Source: Nitrosomonas sp. (lineage in GTDB: Bacteria; Pseudomonadota; Gammaproteobacteria; Burkholderiales; Nitrosomonadaceae). From it: a DNA stretch of 37,802 nt. How positions within the stretch are numbered: position 1 is the stretch's first letter; the number at the start of each line of letters is the position of its first letter. Location: assembly GCA_017879645.1 (NCBI GenBank), contig JAAEXZ010000016.1, forward strand, positions 1 to 37,802. Direction: 5' to 3'. Under the pieces are notes generated by a model. That model ran no database searches and was not told the DNA's origin. It worked only from the letters and a program-made list of their open reading frames with translations. Both the position numbers and the translations under genes were made by a program. Positions 1-8,982 of this stretch are shown here, one piece after another.

Positions 1-198
1 CGTATTCTAGGTCGAATATCCATGGACATGCTGACGGTTGATCTGACACATATTCAGAATGCTGGAATCAACAGCCCGGTGGTACTGTGGGGAGAAGGGG
101 TTTCAGTCGATGAAGTAGCACAACATGCAGGAACAGCCAATTATGAACTACTCTGTGCCTTGGCTCCGCGCGTGGAAAAGATCGCCTTAAGTCAGTAA
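1..198 (+). CDS. alr: Alanine racemase, C-terminal fragment (5' end outside window)
   Basis: The reading frame is open from base 1 to the TAA at 196-198 and encodes the last 65 residues of a PLP-dependent alanine racemase, which makes D-alanine for peptidoglycan. The fragment contains the C-terminal domain motif [12 protein letters not shown], in which the Met-Asp-Met segment contributes to the substrate site of the partner subunit. It ends with [12 protein letters not shown], typical of the extreme C-terminus of Alr. The catalytic Lys and Tyr regions are outside the window. The stop codon lies inside the loop of a strong hairpin terminator. The family assignment is firm, but whether this is the biosynthetic (alr) or catabolic (dadX) copy cannot be told from the fragment. 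Confidence 0.9.
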   Translation, partial: RILGRISMDMLTVDLTHIQNAGINSPVVLWGEGVSVDEVAQHAGTANYELLCALAPRVEKIALSQ

Positions 199-211
199 AA
201 GGCGATCTTTT
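176..211. terminator. Rho-independent terminator between convergent alr and ppiC
   Basis: A perfect 13-bp inverted repeat (176-188 and 199-211, arm AAAAGATCGCCTT) with a 10-nt loop is followed on the plus strand by a T-rich stretch. The left arm and loop contain the last codons and the stop of alr. The minus strand has only a short T tract, so it is strongest for alr but could also stop transcription from the convergent ppiC-like gene. Confidence 0.85.
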
Positions 212-244
212 TTTCTTGTTAGCAATCAGAAATCAGACCACAAA

Positions 245-1039
245 TCACTCAACTTTTGCTTTGCCACGCAATTCTTGTACTACAGTAGCAAATTCCCGCT
301 GCAGGACACGTTGCTGTATATTTTGCTTCACTTCATCGAAAGGAGGCACTTCCATGGGACGTGTGTCCATCAATTGAATGACATGCCATCCAAAGTTAGT
401 CTGTACAGGCTGTTCGGTCAACCCGCCTTTCGATAATTTGACCAGTGCCTCAGAAAATGGTCTGACATAAGCAGCCGGAGGACTCCAGTTCAATTCACCA
501 CCATTTTCCTTGCTACCGTCATCCAATGATTTCTCTTCAGCAATCTTGGCGAAATTGCCCCCTTTCTTCAGGTTGGCAATAATCTCTTTGGCTATACTCT
601 CACTGTCGACCAGAATATGACGCGCCTTGTATTCCTTGTCCCCCATCTGGACCTTTAGCATTTCATATTCTTTACGCAAGGTTTCATCGCTGACAGAATT
701 ATTCTTGATGTAATCAGCTTGGAAGGCTCTGACAAGAACAGCCTGACGCGCCATTTCAAGTTGAGCAACCACTTCTGCACTTTTATCGAGTTTTTTCTTG
801 AGTGCTTCCTGAGCAATGATTTCCTCGGCAATCAGATTCTCACGCAAGGCTTTTCTCATCTCGGGTCCATCCTGTTGCCCTTGGGCCACACCGGCCTTGA
901 CCATTAATTCCAAACGTGACTGTGGAATAGTAACGCCATTCACTTTAGCCACTGCTCCTGATGATTGGGCCTGAACCGATAACGCACTCAAGCTGAAAAG
1001 ACCAACGATCATTACTTGTGATAATTTCGTCAAACGCAT
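245..1039 (-). CDS. Periplasmic parvulin-type peptidyl-prolyl cis-trans isomerase
   Basis: The protein has 264 residues and belongs to the SurA/PrsA/PpiC type: an export signal, an N-terminal chaperone-like helical part and one parvulin (rotamase) domain. Such enzymes isomerise X-Pro bonds and assist folding of exported proteins. I chose the ATG at 1037-1039 because it gives a classic signal peptide (MRLTKLSQ, hydrophobic core, cleavage near VQAQS) and has an AAAGGA ribosome site just upstream. An in-frame start at 1132 would add 31 residues ahead of the signal. The parvulin domain begins near the ARHILV motif and ends with the FGWHVIQL motif, both hallmarks of the fold. It converges on alr. 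Confidence 0.88.
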   Translation of the reverse strand: MRLTKLSQVMIVGLFSLSALSVQAQSSGAVAKVNGVTIPQSRLELMVKAGVAQGQQDGPEMRKALRENLIAEEIIAQEALKKKLDKSAEVVAQLEMARQAVLVRAFQADYIKNNSVSDETLRKEYEMLKVQMGDKEYKARHILVDSESIAKEIIANLKKGGNFAKIAEEKSLDDGSKENGGELNWSPPAAYVRPFSEALVKLSKGGLTEQPVQTNFGWHVIQLMDTRPMEVPPFDEVKQNIQQRVLQREFATVVQELRGKAKVE

Positions 1040-1109
1040 GGAATTTCCTTTTCTGTGATTTGGATAGAATTCATATTCGCGAAGAATATGCTTATTTCGA
1101 GAGTGCTTA

Positions 1110-1138
1110 AGTATACCTCTTAACTTTGACAACGTGAA
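1110..1138 (-). promoter_or_regulatory. Probable sigma-70 promoter of the ppiC-like gene
   Basis: Read on the minus strand, TTCACG (1133-1138) and TATACT (1110-1115) are separated by 17 bp. This predicts a start near 1103 and a leader of about 64 nt. The leader contains a small hairpin (1072-1090, stem CATATTC/GAATATG). The -10 is good and the -35 only fair. Confidence 0.45.
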
Positions 1139-1200
1139 TCATTACATCTTTTCATGCTAAAGCGCAAACCGCATACATTCAGTGTCAAAACGCACATTCA

Positions 1201-1503
1201 TCAGGCCGGCAATACTTTCTTGAATGGTTTGACAGTTACCTTGGCATAAACCCCAGCGCTGACATAAGGATCAGCATCGGCCCAAACCTGTGCAGCAGCC
1301 AGTGATTCAAATTCCGCCACGATCAAGCTCCCCGAGAACCCCGCCGTTCCCGGATCCTGACTATCTATGGCAGGATAAGGTCCCGCCAGGATCAAACGCC
1401 CGGCCTCCTGTAATGCCTGGATCCGTTTCAAATGCTCAGGGCGCACTGCCAGTCTTTTTTCCAAGCTGCCGGGTATATCTTCACCGTTGATAACATAAAG
1501 CAC
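1201..1503 (-). CDS. YciI family protein
   Basis: A 100-residue protein of the YciI (YCII-related) family, small dimeric alpha/beta-barrel proteins related to muconolactone isomerase. A conserved His/Asp pair lines a pocket; the biochemical role is unknown. It starts [13 protein letters not shown] and contains [16 protein letters not shown] and a C-terminal [20 protein letters not shown], which matches the usual DPY(v/f)xAGvy signature. It lies 5 bp after yciB on the same strand, so the two are probably cotranscribed. This pairing is common in proteobacteria. The length is normal for the family. Confidence 0.88.
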   Translation of the reverse strand: MLYVINGEDIPGSLEKRLAVRPEHLKRIQALQEAGRLILAGPYPAIDSQDPGTAGFSGSLIVAEFESLAAAQVWADADPYVSAGVYAKVTVKPFKKVLPA

Positions 1504-1508
1504 GATTT

Positions 1509-2123
1509 CTAATCCTTACGAATTTTATTGTCATTGTCTGCCGATTCATGCTGATGCTGATCCGGCTCGAGCTGATTGGCCGCAGCCGTGGAAGACTCTT
1601 TCACATATTTACCGAGCATCAGCACTTGTACAATCATAAATATCACCATCAGTCCTGTTGCACCGAATAACTTGAAGCTAACCCACGTGTCGACTGAGAA
1701 ATTGAATGCAACATATAAATTGATACCCCCCATCAACAGAAAAAAACCAATCCAGGATAAATTGAGCCTCTGCCAGATGTTTTTTGGCAAGGTAATCTGT
1801 TTTTCCAGCATGGTCCGAATCAGATTTTTACTGAATAACTGACTTGATACCAGCAGGATCGCTGCAATCAGCCAATATAATACGGTTGGTTTCCACTTGA
1901 TGAAGGTTTCGTCTTGCGAAACCAATGTAGCGCCACCAAATACCATGATGATGGCTAAATTCATCCACATCATCTTGTCAACCTGGTGCTGACGGAACCA
2001 GAGCCATGCAATCTGCCCCACCGCAGCGACCATGGCTACGGACGTAGCCACAAAAATATCGTATAGCTTGAAAGCCAGAAAAAACAAAATGACTGGGAAT
2101 AAATCAAACAGAAATTTTTTCAT
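1509..2123 (-). CDS. yciB: Inner membrane protein YciB / septation protein A (IspZ)
   Basis: A 204-residue polytopic membrane protein that starts [22 protein letters not shown], close to the family's canonical N-terminus. About five hydrophobic segments follow. The motifs KWKPTVLYW and [23 protein letters not shown] are characteristic of YciB. Family members sit in the inner membrane and are linked to cell-envelope integrity and septation (IspZ in Shigella). The C-terminus carries a hydrophilic, His/Asp/Glu-rich tail ([13 protein letters not shown]) that is longer than in the E. coli protein. It is the first gene of a likely yciB-yciI pair. Confidence 0.93.
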   Translation of the reverse strand: MKKFLFDLFPVILFFLAFKLYDIFVATSVAMVAAVGQIAWLWFRQHQVDKMMWMNLAIIMVFGGATLVSQDETFIKWKPTVLYWLIAAILLVSSQLFSKNLIRTMLEKQITLPKNIWQRLNLSWIGFFLLMGGINLYVAFNFSVDTWVSFKLFGATGLMVIFMIVQVLMLGKYVKESSTAAANQLEPDQHQHESADNDNKIRKD

Positions 2124-2170
2124 CAGTACGAATTAATCCGTTTTGAACAAGTAACTTGCCGAAGTAAACC

Positions 2171-3322
2171 TCAGGACAAAATTGGAGGCAACTGGGATGT
2201 CAAGGCAATTTTTTCTTTGGTTGCCGTGCCTAGCAAGGCGAATCCGAGTAAATTACCCGATCCATCGCGATACAACGCTTTTACACCTTCACCATCGCTA
2301 TCGGTATGCCACTCACCGATCACATTAAAATCAGGTGGTGAAACCACTGTGGGGCACGCGGGGGTTTTGACCAATACAGGCATAGCCGGATAATGCACAG
2401 GCGTTGCATGACCAGCCAGGGTTGCAGCCAAGGCTCGGGCAGCATGCGTAATGGGCATTACGAAAGGCAATACCTTACCCTCCACTTCTGCGCAATCACC
2501 CAGTGCGAATATATTTTCGAAATCCGTCTGCAAAAAACGATTCACCACAATTCCTCGATTGACAGCTATTCCGGCAGCACTGGCCAATCCAGTACGCGAG
2601 CGTAATCCCACCGATGACAATACCAGATCCGATTCGATCGACTGACCGTTCGTTAATTTCAAATAAAATCGCGCATCCCTGTTCTCTACTGTTTCAACCG
2701 ATGTACCCAGATGAAAGTTGACTCCCGCTGTTTCGAGTTTTCGCCGCAAAAAAGCGCCTGCATCTGGCGGTAACAACCTTCCTAGTGGTTGCGTACCAAT
2801 ATCGATCACGTCAACTTGATAATCAGCCGCGACTAGATCATTGGCAAATTCACATCCAATCAATCCTGCGCCAATAATCGCGATTCTTTTTTTTTCGGTA
2901 ATGGATTCTCGAAATTTTGCATAATCATCAAGATCATTTACCGTAACAATCTCTGTCACTCCATTACCTGCCAAGGGTAATCGAACCTGATCAGCCCCCA
3001 GCGCCAAAACCAGTTGATCGAAGGTAATTTCTTCTCCACTTTGCAGCATCAACCGGCTTCGCTGCACATCAATCGTCGCAACTGGACAATGCGGACGAAT
3101 CGCGATTTTTAGTTGCGATGACATGTGCGACGCATCGCTATTCAAGATGGATTGGGGAGTTTTTCCTGTAGACAGTGCATTCGAAAGCATGGGTTTGGAG
3201 TAAAAACCGCCATGGTCATTTGTCAGCATGATTATGGAAACTTCCGCATCCAGTTTTCTTAACTCACGTGCAACAGCATAGCCTGCCAATCCGGTTCCTA
3301 CGATCACCACTGTTCGTGACAT
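2171..3322 (-). CDS. Rubredoxin reductase (FAD/NAD(P)H-dependent oxidoreductase)
   Basis: A 383-residue flavoprotein of the pyridine nucleotide-disulfide oxidoreductase class I fold. It has an N-terminal FAD-binding glycine motif (GTGLAGYAVARE, residues 8-19), a second NAD(P)H-binding motif (IIGAGLIGCEFAND, about 149-162) and the late FAD-contacting IFALGDCAEVEG motif. It lacks the redox-active CxxC of disulfide reductases, which fits electron transfer to a separate carrier. The rubredoxin gene lies 4 bp upstream on the same strand, so this is very probably its NAD(P)H:rubredoxin reductase. Known roles of such pairs are alkane hydroxylation and detoxification of oxygen or superoxide. No hydroxylase or flavodiiron gene is nearby, so the terminal acceptor is unknown. 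Confidence 0.9.
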   Translation of the reverse strand: MSRTVVIVGTGLAGYAVARELRKLDAEVSIIMLTNDHGGFYSKPMLSNALSTGKTPQSILNSDASHMSSQLKIAIRPHCPVATIDVQRSRLMLQSGEEITFDQLVLALGADQVRLPLAGNGVTEIVTVNDLDDYAKFRESITEKKRIAIIGAGLIGCEFANDLVAADYQVDVIDIGTQPLGRLLPPDAGAFLRRKLETAGVNFHLGTSVETVENRDARFYLKLTNGQSIESDLVLSSVGLRSRTGLASAAGIAVNRGIVVNRFLQTDFENIFALGDCAEVEGKVLPFVMPITHAARALAATLAGHATPVHYPAMPVLVKTPACPTVVSPPDFNVIGEWHTDSDGEGVKALYRDGSGNLLGFALLGTATKEKIALTSQLPPILS

Positions 3323-3326
3323 TACT

Positions 3327-3491
3327 TCAAATCTCCACCATATCGAAATCCGCCTTGCTCACGCCACATTCGGGACAAGTCCAGTTTTCGGGAATATCGT
3401 CCCATCTCGTACCTGCTTGTATGCCGTGTTCGGGATCCCCTGCCGATTCATCATAAATAAAACCACAGATCTTGCACTGAAATTTCTTCAT
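3327..3491 (-). CDS. Rubredoxin
   Basis: A 54-residue protein starting [15 protein letters not shown] and ending FDMVEI. It has the two CxxCG knuckles that bind a single Fe(Cys)4 centre: CKICG (Cys6, Cys9) and CPECG (Cys39, Cys42). The spacing and the intervening [15 protein letters not shown] segment are those of classical small rubredoxins. The start ATG is at 3489-3491 and the TGA at 3327-3329, only 4 bp before the reductase gene, so the two form an electron-transfer operon. It is a soluble one-electron carrier in the cytoplasm. Confidence 0.95.
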   Translation of the reverse strand: MKKFQCKICGFIYDESAGDPEHGIQAGTRWDDIPENWTCPECGVSKADFDMVEI

Positions 3492-3640
3492 TTACTGATC
3501 ATGTTCAATAAAAAAATAGCACATTGATCCGGGAATTCCCATTTACCAATGTGCAAGATTTGGATTGCTTAAGATAATCGATTTGATTGTCGATTTTCAA
3601 CCCTGACAGAAACAGGGAAAGCTATTTTAAATAGGGTTGC

Positions 3641-4414
3641 CTACTTCCCTTCTTTGGTATCGGTATTATTGATCAGACTGGTTCTTCGCTGTAGATAGGC
3701 GTCACGCATGAACTCATATTTATCCAGAGCAGCTTCCTCGAGTGTTTTTTCGGCGTCCAGCAACTGAGCACGATTATGAATCGTCCTAGTTGATGCAATA
3801 GGCGTTCTAACAGCCACATTATTCAAGTAGGCCACATGATTCACGAATATTCCCGTAATCCCTTGCGTGACTGGATCCATGAAGAAACTATCCACTGCAA
3901 TACCCACGGTATCGCGTAACGAACTTGGTCCGAGGAAAGGTAATACGATATAAGGTCCGCTACTCACCCCATAGCGCCCCAGAGTTTGACCGAAATCTTC
4001 GTTGCGCTTGCTGATGTTGATGTCGCTCACTGCACTGATGTCGCTGGCTATATCAATTATGCCAAATACCCCAAACGTGGTATTGATCAGTAACCGAGTA
4101 CTGCTGGCCAGTGCCGCTTCAGGATTCAGTTGCAAAATCGCATTTGTGGTTACAACAACATCATTGAGATTGGAGAAAAAATTACCAATCATCATCTCGA
4201 GCGGATCGGGCATAACCATTTTGTATCCGCGCGCCACCGGTTCCATAACCTTGTTGTCGACCATCTCGTTAAAATTGAAGACCGCCCGATTCATCGACTC
4301 AAGCGGATCATTCGTACTTCTCTGAACGTTGTTACTCGTTGTTGCACAACCCGTTAGCAGAATAACCAGCACCATTAGCACAGCTGTAGTATTGAAGCGG
4401 ATAGAATTAATCAT
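3641..4414 (-). CDS. mlaA: MlaA family outer-membrane lipoprotein (VacJ)
   Basis: A 257-residue lipoprotein. The N-terminus MINSIRFN is followed by a hydrophobic stretch and a lipobox LLTGC, with Cys23 as the predicted lipidated residue. The core matches MlaA/VacJ: DPLESMNRAVFNFNE, NFFSNLNDV, RLLINTTFGVFGIIDIAS, EDFGQTLGRYGVSSGPYIVLP, LGPSSLRDT. MlaA forms a ring in the outer-membrane inner leaflet and removes mislocalised phospholipids for retrograde transport by MlaC and MlaFEDB. The other mla genes are not in this window, so here mlaA stands apart from the transporter operon. Flanking gaps of about 150 and 190 bp suggest a single-gene unit. Confidence 0.94.
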   Translation of the reverse strand: MINSIRFNTTAVLMVLVILLTGCATTSNNVQRSTNDPLESMNRAVFNFNEMVDNKVMEPVARGYKMVMPDPLEMMIGNFFSNLNDVVVTTNAILQLNPEAALASSTRLLINTTFGVFGIIDIASDISAVSDINISKRNEDFGQTLGRYGVSSGPYIVLPFLGPSSLRDTVGIAVDSFFMDPVTQGITGIFVNHVAYLNNVAVRTPIASTRTIHNRAQLLDAEKTLEEAALDKYEFMRDAYLQRRTSLINNTDTKEGK

Positions 4415-4603
4415 GTTCTTATTTATTTAGGATAAAATTTGATGGATCATGCCATATTTATACACTGGGTTCAACCTGATCCGTAAATACCGAAACAGAT
4501 ACTTCCCTGGGTTCAAGCTCTCAGACTGGTACCTCACATCAGAACAGTCTGTTTAAACAACGTAAAAAACCAGAATCAGTCGACTAACTTTTAAACTAAA
4601 ACG

Positions 4604-6688
4604 TTAAGCCACTTCCATTCCGTTATGACGCAATAGCGCATCCAGTTCAGGTTCACGCCCCCTAAAAGCAACAAAGGATTCCAGCGCCGAACGGCTTCCT
4701 CCCTTGGCCAGAATTTCTTCCAGAAAACGGGCTCCCGTTGAAGCATTAATTACTCCATCCGATGCAGTTTCTTCAAACATGCTGTATGCATCGGCTGACA
4801 AAACTTCTGCCCATTTGTAACTGTAATAACCCGCAGCATAACCACCCGCAAAAATGTGTGCAAAACTGTTGGGAAAACGATTGAAATCCGGAGGAATGAT
4901 CACAGCAACAGCTTCCCGGATCTTGTCCAGCAGTTGCAATACAGTTTGTTCAGTAGGTTTGAAGTCGTAATGAACATGCATATCGAACAGTGCAAACTCG
5001 ATTTGTCGCAACATCTGCAATCCACTCTGGAAATTCTTGGCTTTCAGCATTTTGTCATACAGCACACGCGGCAAGGATGCTCCGGTTTCAATATGTTGGG
5101 TCATACTGTGCAGGGCATCCCATTCCCAGCAAAAATTTTCCATGAACTGGCTCGGTAGCTCCACCGCATCCCACTCAACGCCATTGATACCTGAGACCCC
5201 CAGATCTTCCACTTGCGTCAACAGATGATGCAATCCATGACCAAATTCGTGAAACAGCACAATGACTTCATTATGCGTAAATAACGCCGGGCGAATCTGC
5301 CCATCGATCTTGACCGGGGCGGAAAAATTACAAGTCAGATAAGCTACTGGCACTTGTATTGCGGAACCACTTTTTTTATCTTCGATACGCCGCCGTGCAA
5401 TGGCACCATCCATCCACGCACCACCCTGTTTTGTTGAACGGGCATAGAGATCCAGGTAAAACTGGCCGACGAGTTTGCCCGTAGTATCCCTGATATCAAA
5501 AAATTTCACATCAGCATGCCAACACTGAACCTGGGTCGCACTCGTCGCCACAATCCTGATCCCGTAAAGTTTTTCGACTAGCTGGAACATGCCCTGCAGT
5601 ACTTTATCCTCAGGAAAATACTGTTTTACTTCCTGATCCGAAAAAGCATAGCGCTCTTCTCGCAATTTTTCACTGACGTAAGCCAGATCCCAAGCTTCAA
5701 GCTTTGCAATATTCAATTTCTCTGCTGCAAACTGTTGCAGTGCCTGCAAATCGTTCTCTGCATGCGATTTTGCCTTTGTGGCCAGTTTCATCAAAAAATC
5801 GAGAACTTGCTGCGGTGACAATGCCATCTTGGTGGCCAACGACACCTCGGCAAAATTATTGAAACCGAGCATGAGCGCAGCTTCCTGACGCAGTGCCAGA
5901 ACCTGATTGATCAAGGGCATATTGTCCTTATCCGCGCCGACACGCTCATCCAGCTCACTGGCGCGCGTCGCATAGGCACGGTACATCTGCTCGCGTAAAG
6001 CGCGATCATCGGCGTATTGCAACACGGGAAGATAGGAGGGCATGTGCAGGGTAAACTTCCACCCTGAGCGCGAATCACCCTCTGCCAGTGCTTTCGCTGC
6101 CTGCAACACATCGGCAGGAATACCAGCAACAGTTTGTTCATCTTCAATTACCAAAGAAAAAGCGTTGGTGGCATCAAGCAAATTATCATTGAATGTCGAG
6201 GACAATTTCGATAGCTCTTCTTGAATCTGTATGAACCTCTGTTTCTTTTCCGCGGGCAATTCTGCCCCTCCCAATCGAAAATCCCTCAATTCATTGTCTA
6301 CAATCTTTTTTCTTGCCGGAGTCAAATTGTCGAACTGAACGCTAGCACGCAATTGCCTGTATTTCTCGAACAAAGCCTGATCCTGCGACACCTCGGCATA
6401 AAACTGGGTAATCAACGGCAAATTCTGATTATATATATCACGCAGTTGCGGACTATTCATGACGGCGTTCAGATGCGATATCTGCCCCCAAGCACGCGAC
6501 AGTCTCTCATTGGCATCCACCATCGGCTGAACAAAATTCTCCCAAGTCGGCACCTCGGTCAAAGCTCGTACTTTTTCCACAACAGCACGATTTTCATAGA
6601 GTAATTGCTCAACAGCAGGGGCGATATGTTCTTCACGGATTTCAGCAAAACGGGGCAGCCCCGAAAAATCAAGTAGTGGATTCGACAT
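4604..6688 (-). CDS. prlC: Oligopeptidase A (M3 metallopeptidase)
   Basis: A 694-residue zinc oligopeptidase of the thimet family, counted from the ATG at 6686-6688 (MSNPLLDF). A TTG three codons upstream is possible, but ATG is preferred; no strong ribosome site is seen for either. The catalytic motif HEFGHGLHH lies at about residues 480-488. His480 and His484 are zinc ligands, Glu481 the base, and the downstream Glu in VELPSQ (about 510) the third ligand. The N-terminal helical half restricts access to short peptides. The E. coli enzyme degrades signal-peptide fragments and other oligopeptides in the cytoplasm. The length is normal. The gene lies about 50 bp after the pyr cluster and may be read through from it. 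Confidence 0.95.
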   Translation of the reverse strand: MSNPLLDFSGLPRFAEIREEHIAPAVEQLLYENRAVVEKVRALTEVPTWENFVQPMVDANERLSRAWGQISHLNAVMNSPQLRDIYNQNLPLITQFYAEVSQDQALFEKYRQLRASVQFDNLTPARKKIVDNELRDFRLGGAELPAEKKQRFIQIQEELSKLSSTFNDNLLDATNAFSLVIEDEQTVAGIPADVLQAAKALAEGDSRSGWKFTLHMPSYLPVLQYADDRALREQMYRAYATRASELDERVGADKDNMPLINQVLALRQEAALMLGFNNFAEVSLATKMALSPQQVLDFLMKLATKAKSHAENDLQALQQFAAEKLNIAKLEAWDLAYVSEKLREERYAFSDQEVKQYFPEDKVLQGMFQLVEKLYGIRIVATSATQVQCWHADVKFFDIRDTTGKLVGQFYLDLYARSTKQGGAWMDGAIARRRIEDKKSGSAIQVPVAYLTCNFSAPVKIDGQIRPALFTHNEVIVLFHEFGHGLHHLLTQVEDLGVSGINGVEWDAVELPSQFMENFCWEWDALHSMTQHIETGASLPRVLYDKMLKAKNFQSGLQMLRQIEFALFDMHVHYDFKPTEQTVLQLLDKIREAVAVIIPPDFNRFPNSFAHIFAGGYAAGYYSYKWAEVLSADAYSMFEETASDGVINASTGARFLEEILAKGGSRSALESFVAFRGREPELDALLRHNGMEVA

Positions 6689-6738
6689 TTTGATCAATGA
6701 GTAGATAGCAGAAAGACAGCTCAGTTAAAGTAAAAAAT

Positions 6739-8016
6739 TCATTGTTCGTATACCATTTGACCATTCAGCACGGTATACCGGATCTTGCCGGGTAGTTCCA
6801 TACCCAGAAAAGGCGTGTTCTTGCCCTGACTCAGCAATCCCGATGCCGTCACCTTCCAGTAGCAATCCGGATCAAAAATACACAGATCTGCCGCATTGCC
6901 AACTGCCAGATGTCCCGCATCGACTCCAAGCACTTTTGCTGACTCGGATGTGATTTTTGCCAGCGCGCGCAGCAAAGGCAATCGCGTATCTTTGGCCCAC
7001 TTCAGAGTCAGCGGCAATAGTAACTCAACACCTGTGGCTCCCACTTCAGATTGTCCGAATGGCAACAGCTTGGCATCTTCGTCGACTGGCGTATGATCCG
7101 AACATATCGCATCGATCGCACCATCCAGCAATCCGGCACGTAACGCATCCCGATCCCCTGAACTTCGCAGGGGTGGCATCAGATGACAATTCGAATCAAA
7201 AAAACCAATATCCATATCCGACAGATGCAAGTGATTAATCGAAATATCACACGTTACCGGGATACCCTGCTGTTTTGCAGCACGAATCATGGTAAGCCCT
7301 TCAGCACTGGAAATCCGGCACAGGTGGACCTTGACACCGGTCTCTTTCGCCAGCAATAAAATGTTGGCTATGGCAATCGTCTCCGCACACACCGGAATGG
7401 TTGGCAACCCCAACCGGATCGCCACTTCAGCGTCATGCGCCACACCACTTCCCGTCAGACTCCTCTCCTGTGGTCGCAACCACACTCCAAATTCAAATGT
7501 CGAGGCATAGTGCATGGCTTGCATCAACACCTTCAAATCAACCAGCATGCTATCAGGCTGGCCAAAAACGACACACCCCGCATCGTTGAGCTCGGCCATT
7601 TCGGTTAAACGCTCTCCTTTCAGGCCTTGGGTCAGAGCTCCGATGGGGTAAACATGAGCCAGATTCAGGTTTCTGGCACGGTGCTTCAGCATTTCGACCA
7701 ACCCGGGCTCATCCAGCGGTGGATCGGTATCTGGAGGACAAGCCAGACTCGTCACGCCACCCGCCACCGCTGCAGCCATTTCCGATTCCAGTGTAGCCTT
7801 GTACTCGAATCCTGGTTCACGCAATCGAACCGACAGATCAACCAGCCCCGGACAAACGATCAATCCATGCGCATCGATGACCCGGCTGACCTGAAAACCC
7901 TCTGGCATTGCTCCAATACCAGCGATTTTTCCCTTGGCAATAAAAATATCCTGAATCGCATCGACCCCATGTGCAGGGTCGATCAGCCGGCCATTTTTAA
8001 TATGTATTCGCACCAT
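6739..8016 (-). CDS. pyrX: Dihydroorotase-like PyrC' (PyrX), probably non-catalytic
   Basis: A 425-residue protein with the amidohydrolase fold of class I dihydroorotase, starting MVRIHIKNGRLIDP. Metal-site residues of active enzymes are changed. The DxHxH motif is DLSVR (residues 60-64), the carboxylated-Lys region TKG is TQG (129-131), the HaED motif is RPQE (181-184), and the HiCH(v)S motif is HLCRIS (231-236). Only the SDH motif (306-308) survives. It lies 6 bp after pyrB. In Pseudomonas an inactive PyrC' of this kind is a structural partner required for aspartate carbamoyltransferase assembly, and I infer the same role here. An active dihydroorotase must then be encoded elsewhere. Confidence 0.9.
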   Translation of the reverse strand: MVRIHIKNGRLIDPAHGVDAIQDIFIAKGKIAGIGAMPEGFQVSRVIDAHGLIVCPGLVDLSVRLREPGFEYKATLESEMAAAVAGGVTSLACPPDTDPPLDEPGLVEMLKHRARNLNLAHVYPIGALTQGLKGERLTEMAELNDAGCVVFGQPDSMLVDLKVLMQAMHYASTFEFGVWLRPQERSLTGSGVAHDAEVAIRLGLPTIPVCAETIAIANILLLAKETGVKVHLCRISSAEGLTMIRAAKQQGIPVTCDISINHLHLSDMDIGFFDSNCHLMPPLRSSGDRDALRAGLLDGAIDAICSDHTPVDEDAKLLPFGQSEVGATGVELLLPLTLKWAKDTRLPLLRALAKITSESAKVLGVDAGHLAVGNAADLCIFDPDCYWKVTASGLLSQGKNTPFLGMELPGKIRYTVLNGQMVYEQ

Positions 8017-8022
8017 TTACCT

Positions 8023-8982
8023 TTATGCCTGATTTCCAGCCAAAATAGACATGACAGCCATGCGCACCGCGATGCCAAAAGTGACTTGCGGCAAAATGAC
8101 TGACTGCTTGCCATCCGCAACTGCGGAGTCAATCTCCACCCCCCGGTTCATGGGACCAGGATGCATGACAATGGCATCGTGCCGCGCCAACATCAGTTTC
8201 TCCGGAGTCAGTCCATAATATTTGAAATACTCTTCTGCACTGGGCAAGTAGGCTCCCTTCATGCGCTCATTCTGCAATCGCAACATCATCAGCACATCTA
8301 CATCCCGCAAACCCTTTGCCATATCGTGATACACGTGCACCCCCAAACGCTCCACCATTCTGGGCAACAGTGTTTTGGGTGCGATCACCCGCACTTCCGG
8401 CACCCCCAGTGTCGTCAATGCATGAATCTGTGAGCGCGCTACCCTCGAGTGAAGAATGTCACCAATAATCGCAACGCGCAATGCACGAAAATCTTGTTTA
8501 AATCGTCGGATGGTAAACATATCCAGTAGCGCCTGAGTTGGATGCGCATGGCTTCCGTCACCGGCATTGATCACATGTATGTCCGAGCGCACATGCTTTG
8601 CAATCAGATGCGCCGCACCGCTCTGTGCATGCCGAACGATGAACATATCGGCATTCATGGCGGAGAGGTTATTGACCGTATCCAGCAGTGTTTCGCCCTT
8701 GGACTGGGCTGAAACAGCAATATTCAGATTGATGACATCGGCCGACAAGCGTTTGGCAGCGATTTCGAACGTGGTACGCGTTCGCGTGCTGGGTTCGAAA
8801 AACAGATTGAATATGGATTTGCCACGGAGCAATGGAATTTTTTTAACATCACGCTCGGTCACGCCGACAAAGGATTCCGCAGTATCCAGAATATGCAGCA
8901 AAATTGAAGCCGGCAAACCCTCCGTGGTCAACAAATGCTGTAGCGCACCGTGACTATCCAGTTGAGGATGTCTATTGATCAT
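8023..8982 (-). CDS. pyrB: Aspartate carbamoyltransferase catalytic subunit
   Basis: A 319-residue enzyme that condenses carbamoyl phosphate with aspartate, the first committed step of pyrimidine synthesis. It contains the carbamoyl-phosphate site [12 protein letters not shown] (about residues 58-69), the conserved [10 protein letters not shown] segment, and [12 protein letters not shown] near the C-terminus. The start overlaps the stop of pyrR by 4 bp (ATGA), and pyrC' follows after 6 bp. No pyrI regulatory subunit is present. Together with the inactive PyrC' this indicates a class A (Pseudomonas-type) PyrB-PyrC' dodecamer. PyrR upstream suggests pyrimidine-dependent control. Confidence 0.97.
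   Translation of the reverse strand: MINRHPQLDSHGALQHLLTTEGLPASILLHILDTAESFVGVTERDVKKIPLLRGKSIFNLFFEPSTRTRTTFEIAAKRLSADVINLNIAVSAQSKGETLLDTVNNLSAMNADMFIVRHAQSGAAHLIAKHVRSDIHVINAGDGSHAHPTQALLDMFTIRRFKQDFRALRVAIIGDILHSRVARSQIHALTTLGVPEVRVIAPKTLLPRMVERLGVHVYHDMAKGLRDVDVLMMLRLQNERMKGAYLPSAEEYFKYYGLTPEKLMLARHDAIVMHPGPMNRGVEIDSAVADGKQSVILPQVTFGIAVRMAVMSILAGNQA

Noticed and set aside
3601-3617. Small hairpin (CCCTG/CAGGG) downstream of mlaA
   Set aside because: Only a 5-bp stem with no T tract on the minus strand; not convincing as a terminator.
4460-4530. Direct repeat CTGGGTTCAA, two copies between mlaA and prlC
   Set aside because: Short, unsupported by any symmetric operator structure, and could be chance.
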